A stretch of DNA of 38,064 nt from Sideroxydans sp. (GCA_027310665.1 DAIDAJ010000027.1:1-38064); one strand, 5' to 3'; shown: positions 22,888-32,283, numbered from the stretch's first letter. A program made the numbers and translations. Notes: a model not told the origin generated them from the letters alone.

Positions 22888-24513
22888 ATGTTTAGATTTA
22901 TTGCCGGAGTTCGCCGCATTCCCGCCGCTTCATGGTTGCTGTGCGTGTTGTGTATCGTGCCTATCGCCAGCGTGGCTTCCCCGTTGCGACTGGAAGGCAA
23001 CTGGTACCAGGCGCCTGCAGATTGGGTTTACGACGGACAGCACAGCCCGGACAACGCGGGACTGACGCCGGTCGATAGTGTCTCCCGCACCGGCGGACGC
23101 TTTGTCTTTGAGGCTGACCTGTCGATAGACCAGTCCGGCACCCAGGTTCTGGACTTCAAGAACTCCAGCGTGATCGGTGTGTTCCACCACTGGATATTCG
23201 ATCGCGAGGGCCGACAGGTTGGCTCGGCAGAAGGGGGTATCGAGAATGCTGCCGATAATCCGTTCCTGCTGCGCCATGGAAGAGAGTTCCACTTGCCTCC
23301 GGGCCATTACCGTCTGATCACCGAAGTTTCCGCTCCATTCTTTCTCGCTCGCCCGCAGCCCTATATCGATTCACTGTCGCACTACCGGCAAGCCATCAAG
23401 CCGGGTAACGCGCTCGTATTCCTCTGCCTGGGGATACTGCTCGGCCTTGCCATCTATTACTCGGCGCTTGCCCTGGTCCGGCGCAACGTGGTTGACGGGA
23501 TGTATGCCCTGTTCATCCTGGGCAACCTGCTATACAACGGCACGGCGCTGCTGGTCTATCCGGACCTGTTCGGCATGCACTGGTTCTATCTGATCAGCAT
23601 GCCGATCCTGTTCTCGAACTGCGCGTACGCGATGTTCGTGATCACGCTGCTGGATATCCGCCGCGACGGCAATCCGCGCCTGTACCGGCTGGGCATGTGG
23701 CTGCTGGCATTGCTCGGGATATTCATCCTGCTGGCGCTGTTGAAGCCTCACTGGTCGCTTGAGCTGGATCGCTACGGCGTGGGGCTGTTCCTGCTCTTCG
23801 GCCTGGTCGCGGGCATCGTGCGCGCGAGGCAGGGCGAAACCACTGCACGCCTGTACCTGGTTGCCATCGTCACCTTCTGTGTGTTGGGCTTCGCCTCGAT
23901 CGTGCTGGGCGGGCTGCCCGGCATCTACACTTTCTATATGGAGCATATGGGCCTGGCGGCAGTGACGGTCGAAGCGTTGTTGCTGGCGCTGGTGGTCGCG
24001 CAGCAGTTTGCGCAAATGCACAGGGAAAGGGAAAGCGCCCTGACGCAAGCCCGGAGAAACAGGAAGCTCGCACAAACCGATGCATTGACCGGATTGCCCA
24101 ACCGTTACGCGCTCGAATTGGACTTGGCGCAATTGCCCGTGGAGGGAAGCCTGACCTTCATCGATCTGAACGGCCTCAAGCACTATAATGATCGTTTCGG
24201 TCACGAACGCGGCGACGAATTGCTGTGCAGCTTCTCCCGGAACCTGAAGAACCTGTTGCCGGAATGCGCCTGTCTGCATCGCCTGGGGGGTGACGAATTT
24301 GCGATCACCTGCAAGGAAGGCGACATATCACGGACGGAGGCCCGGATCGGTGACGCGATGAAGGCGCTGCATGCCGAAGGTTTCGAGTCCGCGGGCGTCA
24401 GTTTCGGCTCGGTCAGGGTGGCGGAGAATCCCGCCAAGGACAGACTGATGCGCATGGCAGACGATCGCATGTATGAGAGCAAACGTCGCGGCAAAGTACC
24501 GCAGCCATCCTGA
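22888..24513 (+). CDS. Membrane GGDEF protein with a 7TMR-DISM sensor
   Basis: A 541-aa protein. A signal-like helix (SWLLCVLCIVPIASVASPLR) is followed by an extracytoplasmic domain of about 150 residues that matches a 7TMR-DISM extracellular domain (VLDFKNSSVIGVFHHWIFD and similar). Seven hydrophobic helices follow (LVFLCLGILLGLAIYYSALA up to GLAAVTVEALLLALVVAQQF), then a coiled coil (MHRERESALTQARRNRKLAQ) and a GGDEF domain with DALTGLPNRYALE, FIDLNGLKHYND and RLGGDEF (467-471). The inhibitory RxxD site is missing (CACL before HRLGGDEF), so product feedback is not expected. It should be a cyclic-di-GMP synthase responding to a periplasmic ligand. The ATG at 22888 lacks a clear ribosome site. 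Confidence 0.88.
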   Translation: MFRFIAGVRRIPAASWLLCVLCIVPIASVASPLRLEGNWYQAPADWVYDGQHSPDNAGLTPVDSVSRTGGRFVFEADLSIDQSGTQVLDFKNSSVIGVFHHWIFDREGRQVGSAEGGIENAADNPFLLRHGREFHLPPGHYRLITEVSAPFFLARPQPYIDSLSHYRQAIKPGNALVFLCLGILLGLAIYYSALALVRRNVVDGMYALFILGNLLYNGTALLVYPDLFGMHWFYLISMPILFSNCAYAMFVITLLDIRRDGNPRLYRLGMWLLALLGIFILLALLKPHWSLELDRYGVGLFLLFGLVAGIVRARQGETTARLYLVAIVTFCVLGFASIVLGGLPGIYTFYMEHMGLAAVTVEALLLALVVAQQFAQMHRERESALTQARRNRKLAQTDALTGLPNRYALELDLAQLPVEGSLTFIDLNGLKHYNDRFGHERGDELLCSFSRNLKNLLPECACLHRLGGDEFAITCKEGDISRTEARIGDAMKALHAEGFESAGVSFGSVRVAENPAKDRLMRMADDRMYESKRRGKVPQPS

Positions 24514-24517
24514 GGGC

Positions 24518-24537
24518 AATCGGGGCTGGTCCCGATT
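24518..24537 (+). terminator. Hairpin after the 7TMR-DISM GGDEF gene
   Basis: AATCGGG (24518-24524) and CCCGATT (24531-24537) form a perfect 7-bp stem with a GCTGGT loop, five bases after the stop codon. The following TTCCTGGTTCTTT is only moderately T-rich, so it is a plausible but imperfect intrinsic terminator. Confidence 0.55.
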
Positions 24538-24617
24538 TCCTGGTTCTTTCTGCCCGGTCAAGTTCGTAACGGATTTATGATGGCGCCTGCAAGGGCGACT
24601 CTTGGGAGCTTATTTCG

Positions 24618-26087
24618 ATGGCAAATACCAACACACTGGCAAGCCTGCAGCCGCGTCCGGTCTGGTCGCATTTCGCCACGCTATGCGCGATCCCGCGGCC
24701 ATCGCTGCACGAGGCGGCGTTGCGCGAACATCTGATCGAATGGGCGCAGGCGCGCCACATCGCCACCCACGTTGACGAGGCGGGCAACCTGATCCTGAAG
24801 AAGCCTGCCAGTCCCGGTTGCGAGGCGTTGCCCGGCGTGGTCATGCAGGGCCATCTCGATATGGTGTGCCAGGCCAATGCCGGAACGCGGCACGACTTCG
24901 AGCGCGACCCGATCGACACGCAGGTGAGCGACGGCTGGGTGGTGGCGAAAAACACGACGCTGGGCGCGGACAACGGCATCGGCGTCGCCCTGGCGCTGGC
25001 CGCGCTGGAAGAAGCCGGCCTGGTCCATCCGCCGCTGGAGGTGCTGCTCACCGTCAACGAGGAATCCGGCATGGACGGTGCGCGCGGGCTGGCGGCCGGC
25101 ATGTTGCAGGGCAAGACGCTGATCAATCTGGATACCGAGGAGTGGGGGCATTTCTACCTGGGCTGCGCGGGCGGCGTGGATGTGGAGTTGCGCCACGATT
25201 GCGAGATGCATGCGCTGCCGCCGGACTTTGTGGTCCTGCGCTTCGATGTGTCCGGCCTGCGCGGCGGCCACTCCGGCATCGACATCCATCTCGGGCGGGG
25301 CAATGCGATCAAGCTGCTGGCGGAAGCGCTGCGCGACTTGTCCGCACACACCGATGTGCGCCTGATCGAGTTCAACGGCGGCACGGCGCGCAACGCGATC
25401 CCGCGCGAAGCGTTCGCGGTGTGTGCGCTGCCGGCGGCCGCCGCGTCGGGAATCGACGAGTGGGTGCAGCACCGGCACGAGTCGTGGCAGCGGCGCTTCG
25501 CGGAGACCGATGCCGGCGTGGCCTTCAGCTATGAGCTGGACGAGATGCCGGTGGGACAGTCCATTCATCATGCGGAGCGCGACCGCCTGCTGACTTTCCT
25601 CGACGTGGCGGCGAACGGCGTTTCGCGCATGAGCGATGATTTTCCCGGCGTGGTGGACACGTCGGACAATCTGGGTGTGGCGCGGCTGGCGCACGGGGCG
25701 TTCCATGCCACCTTCAAGGTGCGCTCGCTGCATGACGGCCGCGCGGATGCGCTGGCCGACAAGCTGATCACGCATGCCGCCGGCTACGCGCTGCGTGCCT
25801 GGAAGGAGGGCATGTACCCCGGCTGGACGCCTAACCCGTCATCCGGCCTGCTTGCGCTGTGCCAAGCGGTGTACACCGCGCAATTCGGCCGGCCCGCCAG
25901 CCTGCAGGTGATCCATGCCGGCCTCGAATGCGGCCTGCTCGCGGCCAGCCACCCTCATCTGGACATGATCTCGTTCGGTCCCGACATCCAGGGCGCCCAC
26001 GCGCCCGGCGAGCGGGTTGAGATAGAATCCGTGGGGCGCTGCTGGCAATTGCTCAAGGCGGTCTTGCGGGCGCTGGCTGCCAACTAA
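24618..26087 (+). CDS. pepD: Aminoacyl-histidine dipeptidase (peptidase D, M20C)
   Basis: A 489-aa protein of the expected PepD length. Metal-binding motifs are VVMQGHLDMVCQ (His), TLGADNGIGVAL (Asp, bridging) and LLTVNEESGMDG (catalytic Glu, then metal Glu), with LINLDTEEWGHFYLGCAGG later. RGGHSGIDIHLGRGNAIKLL is the dimerisation-lid region of the M20C family, and GLECGLLAASHPHLDMISFG (the start of the C-terminal motif) closes the site. It hydrolyses Xaa-His dipeptides such as carnosine, using zinc in the cytoplasm. GGGAG precedes the ATG. It is followed 33 bases later by a GGDEF gene on the same strand. Confidence 0.93.
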   Translation: MANTNTLASLQPRPVWSHFATLCAIPRPSLHEAALREHLIEWAQARHIATHVDEAGNLILKKPASPGCEALPGVVMQGHLDMVCQANAGTRHDFERDPIDTQVSDGWVVAKNTTLGADNGIGVALALAALEEAGLVHPPLEVLLTVNEESGMDGARGLAAGMLQGKTLINLDTEEWGHFYLGCAGGVDVELRHDCEMHALPPDFVVLRFDVSGLRGGHSGIDIHLGRGNAIKLLAEALRDLSAHTDVRLIEFNGGTARNAIPREAFAVCALPAAAASGIDEWVQHRHESWQRRFAETDAGVAFSYELDEMPVGQSIHHAERDRLLTFLDVAANGVSRMSDDFPGVVDTSDNLGVARLAHGAFHATFKVRSLHDGRADALADKLITHAAGYALRAWKEGMYPGWTPNPSSGLLALCQAVYTAQFGRPASLQVIHAGLECGLLAASHPHLDMISFGPDIQGAHAPGERVEIESVGRCWQLLKAVLRALAAN

Positions 26088-26120
26088 CGTGGTGCTGGAT
26101 ATCCGGTCCGAATCGACTAT

Positions 26121-27314
26121 ATGCTGAAATCATTGATTCAGAGTCTGAATGCATGGTCGCACTGGGGATGCGACGGCGTGGAGTCGCACTCTCTTCAACG
26201 CAAGATATTTCACGTCAACGTGGCTGCATTCATCGCGATCCTTTCGATGGCGTTTTTCGCGGTGCTCAATGCACTGACGGGAAACGCCGCGCTGATCAAG
26301 TCGGATATAGCGCAGATACCGTTCTACTTCTTCGTGCTGGCCGTACCCTGGCTGAATCGCCGAGGTCATGCCGGGTTCGCGCGCTGGCTGCTTTCGCTCT
26401 CCGTGACAGCGGCGATAGCGGCCAATATCTGGCTGGCCAACGGTTCATGGCTCGACCTGCATTTCTATTTCATTCTCATTGCATTGCTTGGTGTGCTGTT
26501 CTTCCCTTTGCGTCAATGGGTAAGCATCGTTCTTCTCTTTGTGGTGAACGCGTCGCTGTTCGTTTATTGCGGATATTTTGGCGTCGAACCCGATCCTGCG
26601 CTGTTGTCGCTGGACGCGACGACAGCCACGATATTCCGCGCTACCTATGTCAGTACCAGCCTGTTCACGCTGCTGTTCATCACCTGGCTGGGGGAATACG
26701 TGGCGAACAAGAACGAACGCGAACTGGAAAAGCTTTCGGGGATGGATCAGCTGACCCAGCTTCCCAACCGCCGCCGCCTGGAGCAGCGTCTGGCCGAGAA
26801 GATCGCTGTCAGCAAACGCACGGGGCAGCGCGGCGCGGTGATGTTCCTCGATCTGGACAATTTCAAGCCGCTCAACGATGCGCACGGGCATGCGGCGGGA
26901 GACATGCTGCTGCAGGAGGTGGCGCGGCGCATCCGCGGGTGTATCCGCGAGATCGATATGGTTGCCCGCTTCGGCGGGGACGAGTTCGTGATCCTGCTCA
27001 GTGAACTGGGAACGGACAAGGAAGATGCAAAGTGGCGCGCAGCCCAGGTGGCGGAAAAGATACGCGTCACGCTGGCGGAGCCTTACCGCATCGCCGCGCG
27101 AGCCGCGCAGGGGCCGACGGGGCAGGTGGAGCATCGTTGTCCCGCGAGCATCGGTGTCGAGATGTTCGTCGGCGGTGCGATGAGCGAGGTCGATATCCTG
27201 AAGCGCGCCGATGCGGCCATGTATGAGGCAAAGGAGCACGGGCGCAATGCGGTCAGATTCCATGAGGAAAAACAGCATGCGTGGGACAACCCGCAATTGC
27301 CGGCGACCGTCTGA
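26121..27314 (+). CDS. Membrane GGDEF diguanylate cyclase
   Basis: A 397-aa protein. About six hydrophobic helices (VNVAAFIAILSMAFFAVLNA, IPFYFFVLAVPWL, LLSLSVTAAIAANIWLA, FYFILIALLGVLFF, WVSIVLLFVVNASLFVY, TSLFTLLFITWLG) form a membrane sensor. The GGDEF domain follows: DQLTQLPNRRRLEQRL, FLDLDNFKPLND and RFGGDEF (285-289). An inhibitory REID (276-279) lies five residues before GGDEF, so the enzyme should make c-di-GMP with product inhibition. Compared with the usual domain it has an insertion (RIAARAAQGPTGQVEHRC) before the ASIGVEMF motif. No clear ribosome site precedes the ATG; it may be coupled to pepD. Confidence 0.88.
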   Translation: MLKSLIQSLNAWSHWGCDGVESHSLQRKIFHVNVAAFIAILSMAFFAVLNALTGNAALIKSDIAQIPFYFFVLAVPWLNRRGHAGFARWLLSLSVTAAIAANIWLANGSWLDLHFYFILIALLGVLFFPLRQWVSIVLLFVVNASLFVYCGYFGVEPDPALLSLDATTATIFRATYVSTSLFTLLFITWLGEYVANKNERELEKLSGMDQLTQLPNRRRLEQRLAEKIAVSKRTGQRGAVMFLDLDNFKPLNDAHGHAAGDMLLQEVARRIRGCIREIDMVARFGGDEFVILLSELGTDKEDAKWRAAQVAEKIRVTLAEPYRIAARAAQGPTGQVEHRCPASIGVEMFVGGAMSEVDILKRADAAMYEAKEHGRNAVRFHEEKQHAWDNPQLPATV

Positions 27315-27364
27315 GCCATGGTTGGCAGGCTCGGCACGTGACCGGATTTTCAACGGGACAGGCG

Positions 27365-27730
27365 ATGCCTGAGCGCACATTCAGGGTCCGGCTCGACAAG
27401 ACCCGGCAGGCCTGGGGAACCCCGGACTTTGCGGAAGTCCTCAAACAGGAGCTTGCGCAACTGGGGGCAGGCGGACTTCCGCTGCAACAGGGCTTGTCCA
27501 CCGGCAACTATGTGGCCGATGAGCCGGTCACCGTGGTGATAAACCGCATCGCAGAGATGGGTAGCAACATTCGCGTCACCGCAGGCGTGTTTTTCAGGAG
27601 CGTGATCGGTGGATGCAGTTGCACGGACGATCCCACTCCGGCAAGCGACATCAACGAGTATTGTGAGTTGCAGCTCGACATCTCCCGAGACGGCGAAGTG
27701 ACGGAGGTCGCGCCGGAGGCTGGAAGCTAG
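27365..27730 (+). CDS. Hypothetical protein with CxC motif (121 aa)
   Basis: A 121-aa soluble protein from ATG 27365: basic start (PERTFRVRLDKTRQAWGTPD), the helix AEVLKQELAQL, then strands GNYVADEPVTVVINRIAEMG and SNIRVTAGVFFRSVIGGCSC followed by TDDPTPASDINEYCELQLDI. The C-x-C plus a later Cys (EYC) could bind metal. The 'VxxNxIxxxGxxIxVxxGVFFxSxIxGCSCxDDPxP' block looks like a conserved small family, but I cannot name it. It lies 50 bases after the GGDEF gene and may share its transcript. Confidence 0.6.
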   Translation: MPERTFRVRLDKTRQAWGTPDFAEVLKQELAQLGAGGLPLQQGLSTGNYVADEPVTVVINRIAEMGSNIRVTAGVFFRSVIGGCSCTDDPTPASDINEYCELQLDISRDGEVTEVAPEAGS

Positions 27731-27867
27731 ATGCGGCTGCCCGTTATGGCTCGTCGCACTGCCCCGGGGTCTCGTCCCGATGCGTGAATCTGGCGTCAAC
27801 GTCAAGTGCAGTAAAATTCCAGGTGGCGGGGCGCAATACTTTCACGAATACCCCCACCAGCCTTCTG

Positions 27868-27894
27868 TACAATGGCGGGCTTGGTAAATACCAA
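27868..27894 (+). promoter_or_regulatory. Promoter -10 and palindromic operator before the FabMG-like gene
   Basis: A TACAAT -10-like element (27868-27873) is followed by the perfect palindrome TTGGTA-AA-TACCAA (27881-27894), which would cover the transcription start. The ATG is 50 bases downstream. No good -35 is visible, so an activator or weak promoter is likely. The palindrome is a good candidate for a repressor site. Confidence 0.45.
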
Positions 27895-27943
27895 CCGAAT
27901 ACTGTCGTTTTGTAACATTCATTGAACCGGAGTCCATATTTTT

Positions 27944-29260
27944 ATGAAAGCACCCATTCCTCTACGCGAAATCCCCCAGTCCAATATCTTTCGCAAAGGC
28001 GATGTCTTTGTGTTGTTCGGCGAGTTGTTCGGGCGCGGCTATGCCAATGGCTTGATCAACGAGGCACGCAAAGCGGGCATGACCATCATCGGCGTCACTG
28101 TCGGCCGTCGCGACGAGAGCAATGCGCTGCGCGCGCTGACCGCCGAGGAACTGGCGACTGCCGAAGCGAACCTGGGCGGGCGCATCATCAATGTGCCGCT
28201 GATGGCGGGCTTCGACCTGGATGCTCCCGCAGGCGAACCGACCCCCACCGATATGCTGGCCGATATGACGCTCAAGAGCTGGCAGGACGACAAGCTGGAC
28301 TGGGCACACGTGGAGAAATGCCGCGCCGTGGGCGTGAAGCGCTTCAAGGATTCCGTGGCCAAGGTGATGTCCGAGCTGGACGGCATGATCCCGGACGGCA
28401 GCAATGCCTTCTTTGCGCACACCATGGCGGGCGGCATCCCCAAGGTGAAAGTGTTCCTGGCCATCGCCAACCGTATCTACAAGGGCCGCGGCGAGCGATT
28501 CCTGTCTTCCAGCGCCCTGCTCGACAGCGATCTGGGCAAGCTGATCCTGATGAATTTCGACGAGGTCACCGCCAACACGTTCCAGCACCTGATCGAAGGC
28601 AGCGCGGCGGTCCGCGCCCGTCTGGAAAAAACCGGCGGCCAGGTGCGCTACTCGGCCTACGGTTATCACGGCACGGAGATACTCATCGACGGCCGATACC
28701 AGTGGCAGACCTACACCAACTATACCCAGGGCAAGGCCAAGATGCGCCTCGAGCGTATCGCCGAAGATGCCTGGAAGCAGGGTATCAAGGCGACGGTCTA
28801 CAATTGCCCGGAGATACGCACCAACTCATCCGACATCTTTGTGGGCGTGGAGCTCTCGCTGTTCCCGTTGCTGAAGGCCCTGAAGAAAGAAGACGGCGGA
28901 GCCTGGGCTGACGCTCAATGGCAAGCCTGTCGCGATGTGCTGCAGGAAGGGCACACGCTGGAAAGCCTGTTGCAGAAGATCGACGACTACAATGCCAGCG
29001 ATGTCATGAAAGGATTCCGCAACTTCGAGGCGTGGCCGATGCCGAACTCGGCCGAACTGGCCGAAGTGATGATCGGCACGTCGGATGAGATCACGAAGAT
29101 GCACAAGAGCCGCGACGCGCTGGTGACGGATATATTGAGTTCCCTGGTGCTGGAAGGCACCGGGCCGTTGATGTTCCGCGAGTCCTCGAATCCGGCCGCG
29201 CCGGTGCTGTGGCTGAACCACGACGTGATCGCAAAGCAGCTGAACTCGATGCATCGGTGA
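27944..29260 (+). CDS. FabMG-family enoyl-ACP reductase-like protein
   Basis: A 438-aa soluble protein. The N-terminal part FRKGDVFVLFGELFGRGYAN then GLINEARKAGMTIIGVTVGR reads like a nucleotide-binding Rossmann start with a Gly-rich turn. Further conserved blocks are RIINVPLMAGFDLDAPAG, FFAHTMAGGIPKVKVFL, SSALLDSDLGKLILMNFDEV and YSAYGYHGTEILIDGRYQWQ. I recall this whole-length pattern from proteins annotated as the FabMG enoyl-ACP reductase family, described from metagenomic triclosan-resistance work; the match is from memory. It is not an SDR of FabI/FabV type, as no YxxxK fits the usual place. ACCGGAG precedes the ATG and a palindromic operator candidate lies upstream. Confidence 0.6.
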   Translation: MKAPIPLREIPQSNIFRKGDVFVLFGELFGRGYANGLINEARKAGMTIIGVTVGRRDESNALRALTAEELATAEANLGGRIINVPLMAGFDLDAPAGEPTPTDMLADMTLKSWQDDKLDWAHVEKCRAVGVKRFKDSVAKVMSELDGMIPDGSNAFFAHTMAGGIPKVKVFLAIANRIYKGRGERFLSSSALLDSDLGKLILMNFDEVTANTFQHLIEGSAAVRARLEKTGGQVRYSAYGYHGTEILIDGRYQWQTYTNYTQGKAKMRLERIAEDAWKQGIKATVYNCPEIRTNSSDIFVGVELSLFPLLKALKKEDGGAWADAQWQACRDVLQEGHTLESLLQKIDDYNASDVMKGFRNFEAWPMPNSAELAEVMIGTSDEITKMHKSRDALVTDILSSLVLEGTGPLMFRESSNPAAPVLWLNHDVIAKQLNSMHR

Positions 29261-29320
29261 AATGCGGCGGCTGCGCCCGGCATGGTTCCCTGACGCGCCG
29301 GCAGCGTGGCCTTTGCATCG

Positions 29321-29932
29321 ATGATGCGAAAGTATGGAATGACCAGATTACATTTCCTTGCCGGTTTGCTGTTCCTGTCGGGCTGCGCGAGTTCCCCTGT
29401 CGAACAGGCAAGAACTCCGTGGGAGGAGCTCAAACAGCAGACTCGACTATGTTTATCCGATGTCAGGAGCGACAGGGAGTTCAGTAGCATCGCCGACAAG
29501 GTCACGCTGGGCGGCACGTATGACCCGGATGTGTATTTTGAACTTGCGGGTATCAAGGATAGGCCCACCGCGGAAGAAAAGATCGTCATCCGGAAATGGG
29601 TGGCCCGGCTCAAGGCTTGCTACAAGATCAAGGCTGAAAGCTACGCCTACGAACCCGCAGGCGTAGCCAAGTGGGCTGCGATGACTGATGACGAACAGCT
29701 GTCCCTGTTGTCGGAGTTCTCGCGCGGCGATCTCAGCTATGGCCGGTTTGCGGTAAAACGCCTTGAGATCGACATGAAATACCGCGGGGAGATCACGCGC
29801 GCCGTATCCGCCGACTATAAGCGCCCGGAAAACCAGCCGCAAAAGAAAGACAGCGCAATTCCGAAGGCGCCGTCGGACTCGTCTTCGACATGCGGATGGG
29901 AGGGGAAGCAATGGGTTTGCCGTTCGCTTTAG
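29321..29932 (+). CDS. Lipoprotein of unknown function
   Basis: A 203-aa protein. RLHFLAGLLFLSGCASSPVE is a lipoprotein signal with lipobox LSGC, so it should be acylated at the Cys and held in a membrane. The mature part is charged and helical (EEKIVIRKWVARLKACYKIK, AAMTDDEQLSLLSEFSRGDL followed by SYGRFAVKRLE) and ends in a Pro/Lys/Ser linker and a small Cys-containing tail CGWEGKQWVC, where the two cysteines may form a disulfide. I do not recognise the family. The start may be ATG 29321, 29324 or 29339; none has a strong ribosome site. It lies 60 bases after the FabMG-like gene. Confidence 0.65.
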   Translation: MMRKYGMTRLHFLAGLLFLSGCASSPVEQARTPWEELKQQTRLCLSDVRSDREFSSIADKVTLGGTYDPDVYFELAGIKDRPTAEEKIVIRKWVARLKACYKIKAESYAYEPAGVAKWAAMTDDEQLSLLSEFSRGDLSYGRFAVKRLEIDMKYRGEITRAVSADYKRPENQPQKKDSAIPKAPSDSSSTCGWEGKQWVCRSL

Positions 29933-30033
29933 GAAATGCGGCGACCGAATCCGTTCAGTAGATAATATGCGGAGGCAGTTCGGGCATGCCACGATCTCCG
30001 CCGCAGCTGCAAAGATGATGATTACTTGACACC

Positions 30034-31197
30034 ATGAATTTGGACGCACGCACTCTGTTATTTTCCCTGATCCTGACCAACGCTTTCATGGTGATGGGGC
30101 TGTTCGTTGCCGTCTCCTGCAAGGAAGGGGACGGGAAGCAGGATGGCATCGCCAAATGGGCGGTGGCGATTCTGCTGCAAACGCTGGCCTGGATGTTGAT
30201 CGCCGTGAGGGGAAGCATCCCGGACGCTCTCTCTATCGTTGTCGCCAATGGTCTCTTGTCCGGAAGTTATGCGCTGATGCTGGCGGCCATAGGCGAGTTC
30301 CAGCAGCGCGCGATTTCCCGCTGGAAGTATTTTTCACCTATCGCGCTGGCGATGCTGATCGCATCTGTGCTCGTCAATGACGTGCACGGACGCTTCATTT
30401 GGGGGGGCATGGTCTATATCTTTCAGCTGCTGCTGATCAGCCGTGCGCTGCTGACAGCCCCGGAAACGCACACCGGGCGAGCCTGGAAATTGTTGATCGG
30501 CGGAACCGTCATCGTCATCGCCGTGCTGGTGTTGCGCGCCATCGTCGCAATGACGGGCCAGACTATTCTGGCGCAACCCGGCGTCAACGATACACCCCAC
30601 TGGGTCCAGGTCATTTCCTTTGTGGCTCTGATGGGATCTTCGCTGCTCGGCTCGGTCGGTTTCCTGCTGATGGCCAAGGAACGCACGGACCGGGAGGTCT
30701 TGCACCTGGCGATGACCGACAGCCTGACCGGCGTTCCCAACCGGCGTGCGCTGATGGACTATGCCGAGCGGGCGCTGGCTTTGCGCAGCGGCCGGTCCGT
30801 GGCGTTGCTGATGATCGATGTCGACCACTTCAAGCGTATCAACGATACCCAGGGACATCCGGCAGGGGACGAGGTGCTGCGCCAGATATCCCGCCTGCTG
30901 TCGAAAAGGCTGCGTGGAGGCGACTTGCTGGGCCGCTACGGCGGCGAAGAGTTTTGCGTGGTCGCGCCGGATACCGATGCGGACGGCGCGATGAAACTGG
31001 CCGAATCGTTGCGCGCAACGCTGGAATCCGCAGTACTGATGATAGAGAGCGGGAAGATCTCCGTCACGGTGAGCATCGGGGTTGCCCTCACTGCCGCCAA
31101 TACTGAACGGGAGCTGAAAGACATCCTGGCGGAGGCGGATGTCGCGCTCTATTCCGCCAAAAAGGGCGGCCGCAACCGGGTGGCCTGCTTTGGTTAA
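30034..31197 (+). CDS. Membrane GGDEF diguanylate cyclase
   Basis: A 387-aa protein with about six to seven hydrophobic helices in the first 210 residues (LLFSLILTNAFMVMGLFVAV, KWAVAILLQTLAWMLIAV, GLLSGSYALMLAAIGEF, YFSPIALAMLIASVLVN, LLIGGTVIVIAVLVLRAIVA, VISFVALMGSSLLGSVGFLL). A GGDEF domain follows with DSLTGVPNRRALMDYA, MIDVDHFKRINDTQGHPAGD and RYGGEEF (303-307), preceded by an inhibitory RGGD (294-297). It should make c-di-GMP under product control. The membrane part resembles the common family of proteins that sense by an N-terminal multi-helix unit. No clear ribosome site is seen before the ATG. Confidence 0.88.
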   Translation: MNLDARTLLFSLILTNAFMVMGLFVAVSCKEGDGKQDGIAKWAVAILLQTLAWMLIAVRGSIPDALSIVVANGLLSGSYALMLAAIGEFQQRAISRWKYFSPIALAMLIASVLVNDVHGRFIWGGMVYIFQLLLISRALLTAPETHTGRAWKLLIGGTVIVIAVLVLRAIVAMTGQTILAQPGVNDTPHWVQVISFVALMGSSLLGSVGFLLMAKERTDREVLHLAMTDSLTGVPNRRALMDYAERALALRSGRSVALLMIDVDHFKRINDTQGHPAGDEVLRQISRLLSKRLRGGDLLGRYGGEEFCVVAPDTDADGAMKLAESLRATLESAVLMIESGKISVTVSIGVALTAANTERELKDILAEADVALYSAKKGGRNRVACFG

Positions 31198-31317
31198 AGC
31201 ACCCGGCGCGGCATTCCAACCCGAAGGGGCGGGCACTAAAGAAGATCAGTCTCTTGGCAGCGACAATCACGCTGATGCTCCTGAATGCGCCTGCTTCTGT
31301 GTCGAGCGGAGGCGAGA

Positions 31318-32283
31318 GTGACTTTGTCTGATTCAATTCGACCGCTGGTATTTGCTGTCCTGATTGCGGTCGCGAATCCGTTTTGCGCCGAAGCTGTGGC
31401 CGCTTGTCCTCCCGCTACTGAGCAACCGACACCCGAGATGGTCCGGGCAGCGGTGCATCACGCCCGCAACCACGGCTTTTTGTGGCGCATCAGCAAGGGC
31501 GGGCACGCTTCGTATCTTTACGGAACCATGCACGTCGGCAAATTCGACTGGACGATTCCGGGGCCGGATGTCGCGAAGGCCCTGCGCGCGACCGATACGC
31601 TTGCCCTCGAGCTTGATTTTCTGGATCCGGACATCCGGAACCGGGTGAGCAAGGGCATGGTGACGCAACGCGTCATGGCGCTGCCCGCCCCGCTGGAAAA
31701 ACGCCTGCGGGAACAGGCCGAGGCTGTGTGTATTTCCTACGATGCGCTTGCCGGGCTTGCTCCAGAGCTTCAGATCACGACACTGACCTTGATGGTTGGC
31801 CGCTGGGACGGGCTCGACGCTGCATACGCGATCGATGGCGTTCTGGCTGGGATCGGGCACAGCGCGAAGAAGGAAGTGGTTTCGCTGGAGACGCCCGAGT
31901 CGCAACTGCAACTTTTGCAAATGAAGGATGCGAAGGAGACCGTCACTTTCGTTCGGGAGAGCCTGGACGAAATGGAAACGGGCCGCGAGCGCAAACTGCT
32001 CGAACATCTCTCGCGGGTGTGGGCCGACTCGGATTATTCGGAGATGGAACACTACAGCGAGTGGTGCGATTGCATGAACACCGAGAACGAACGCGAGTTG
32101 ATGAAGCGGATACTGGACGATCGCAATCCCAATCTGGCGGATCGCATCGATGCGTTGCACGCACGCGGAAAGAGGGTATTTGCCGCAGTGGGCAGCCTGC
32201 ACATGTTCGGATCGACGGGGTTGCCTATGTTGATGTCAGAACGTGGTTATCTGGTGGAGCGTATTGGATTAAAATCGCAATGA
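31318..32283 (+). CDS. TraB/GumN family protein
   Basis: A 321-aa exported protein. GTG 31318 is chosen because GGAGG (31308-31312) lies five bases before it. The signal sequence is PLVFAVLIAVANPFCAEAVA, with cleavage likely after AVA. The TraB/GumN hallmarks are HASYLYGTMHVGKFDW (the first GxxH) and RVFAAVGSLHMFGSTGLPML (the second GxxH), with LALELDFLDPD and VVSLETPESQLQLL between them. Family members are thought to be metal-dependent peptidases related to Tiki/EreA; the substrate is unknown. It should act in the periplasm. The gene is separate from the cyclase upstream (120-bp gap). Confidence 0.87.
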   Translation: MTLSDSIRPLVFAVLIAVANPFCAEAVAACPPATEQPTPEMVRAAVHHARNHGFLWRISKGGHASYLYGTMHVGKFDWTIPGPDVAKALRATDTLALELDFLDPDIRNRVSKGMVTQRVMALPAPLEKRLREQAEAVCISYDALAGLAPELQITTLTLMVGRWDGLDAAYAIDGVLAGIGHSAKKEVVSLETPESQLQLLQMKDAKETVTFVRESLDEMETGRERKLLEHLSRVWADSDYSEMEHYSEWCDCMNTENERELMKRILDDRNPNLADRIDALHARGKRVFAAVGSLHMFGSTGLPMLMSERGYLVERIGLKSQ

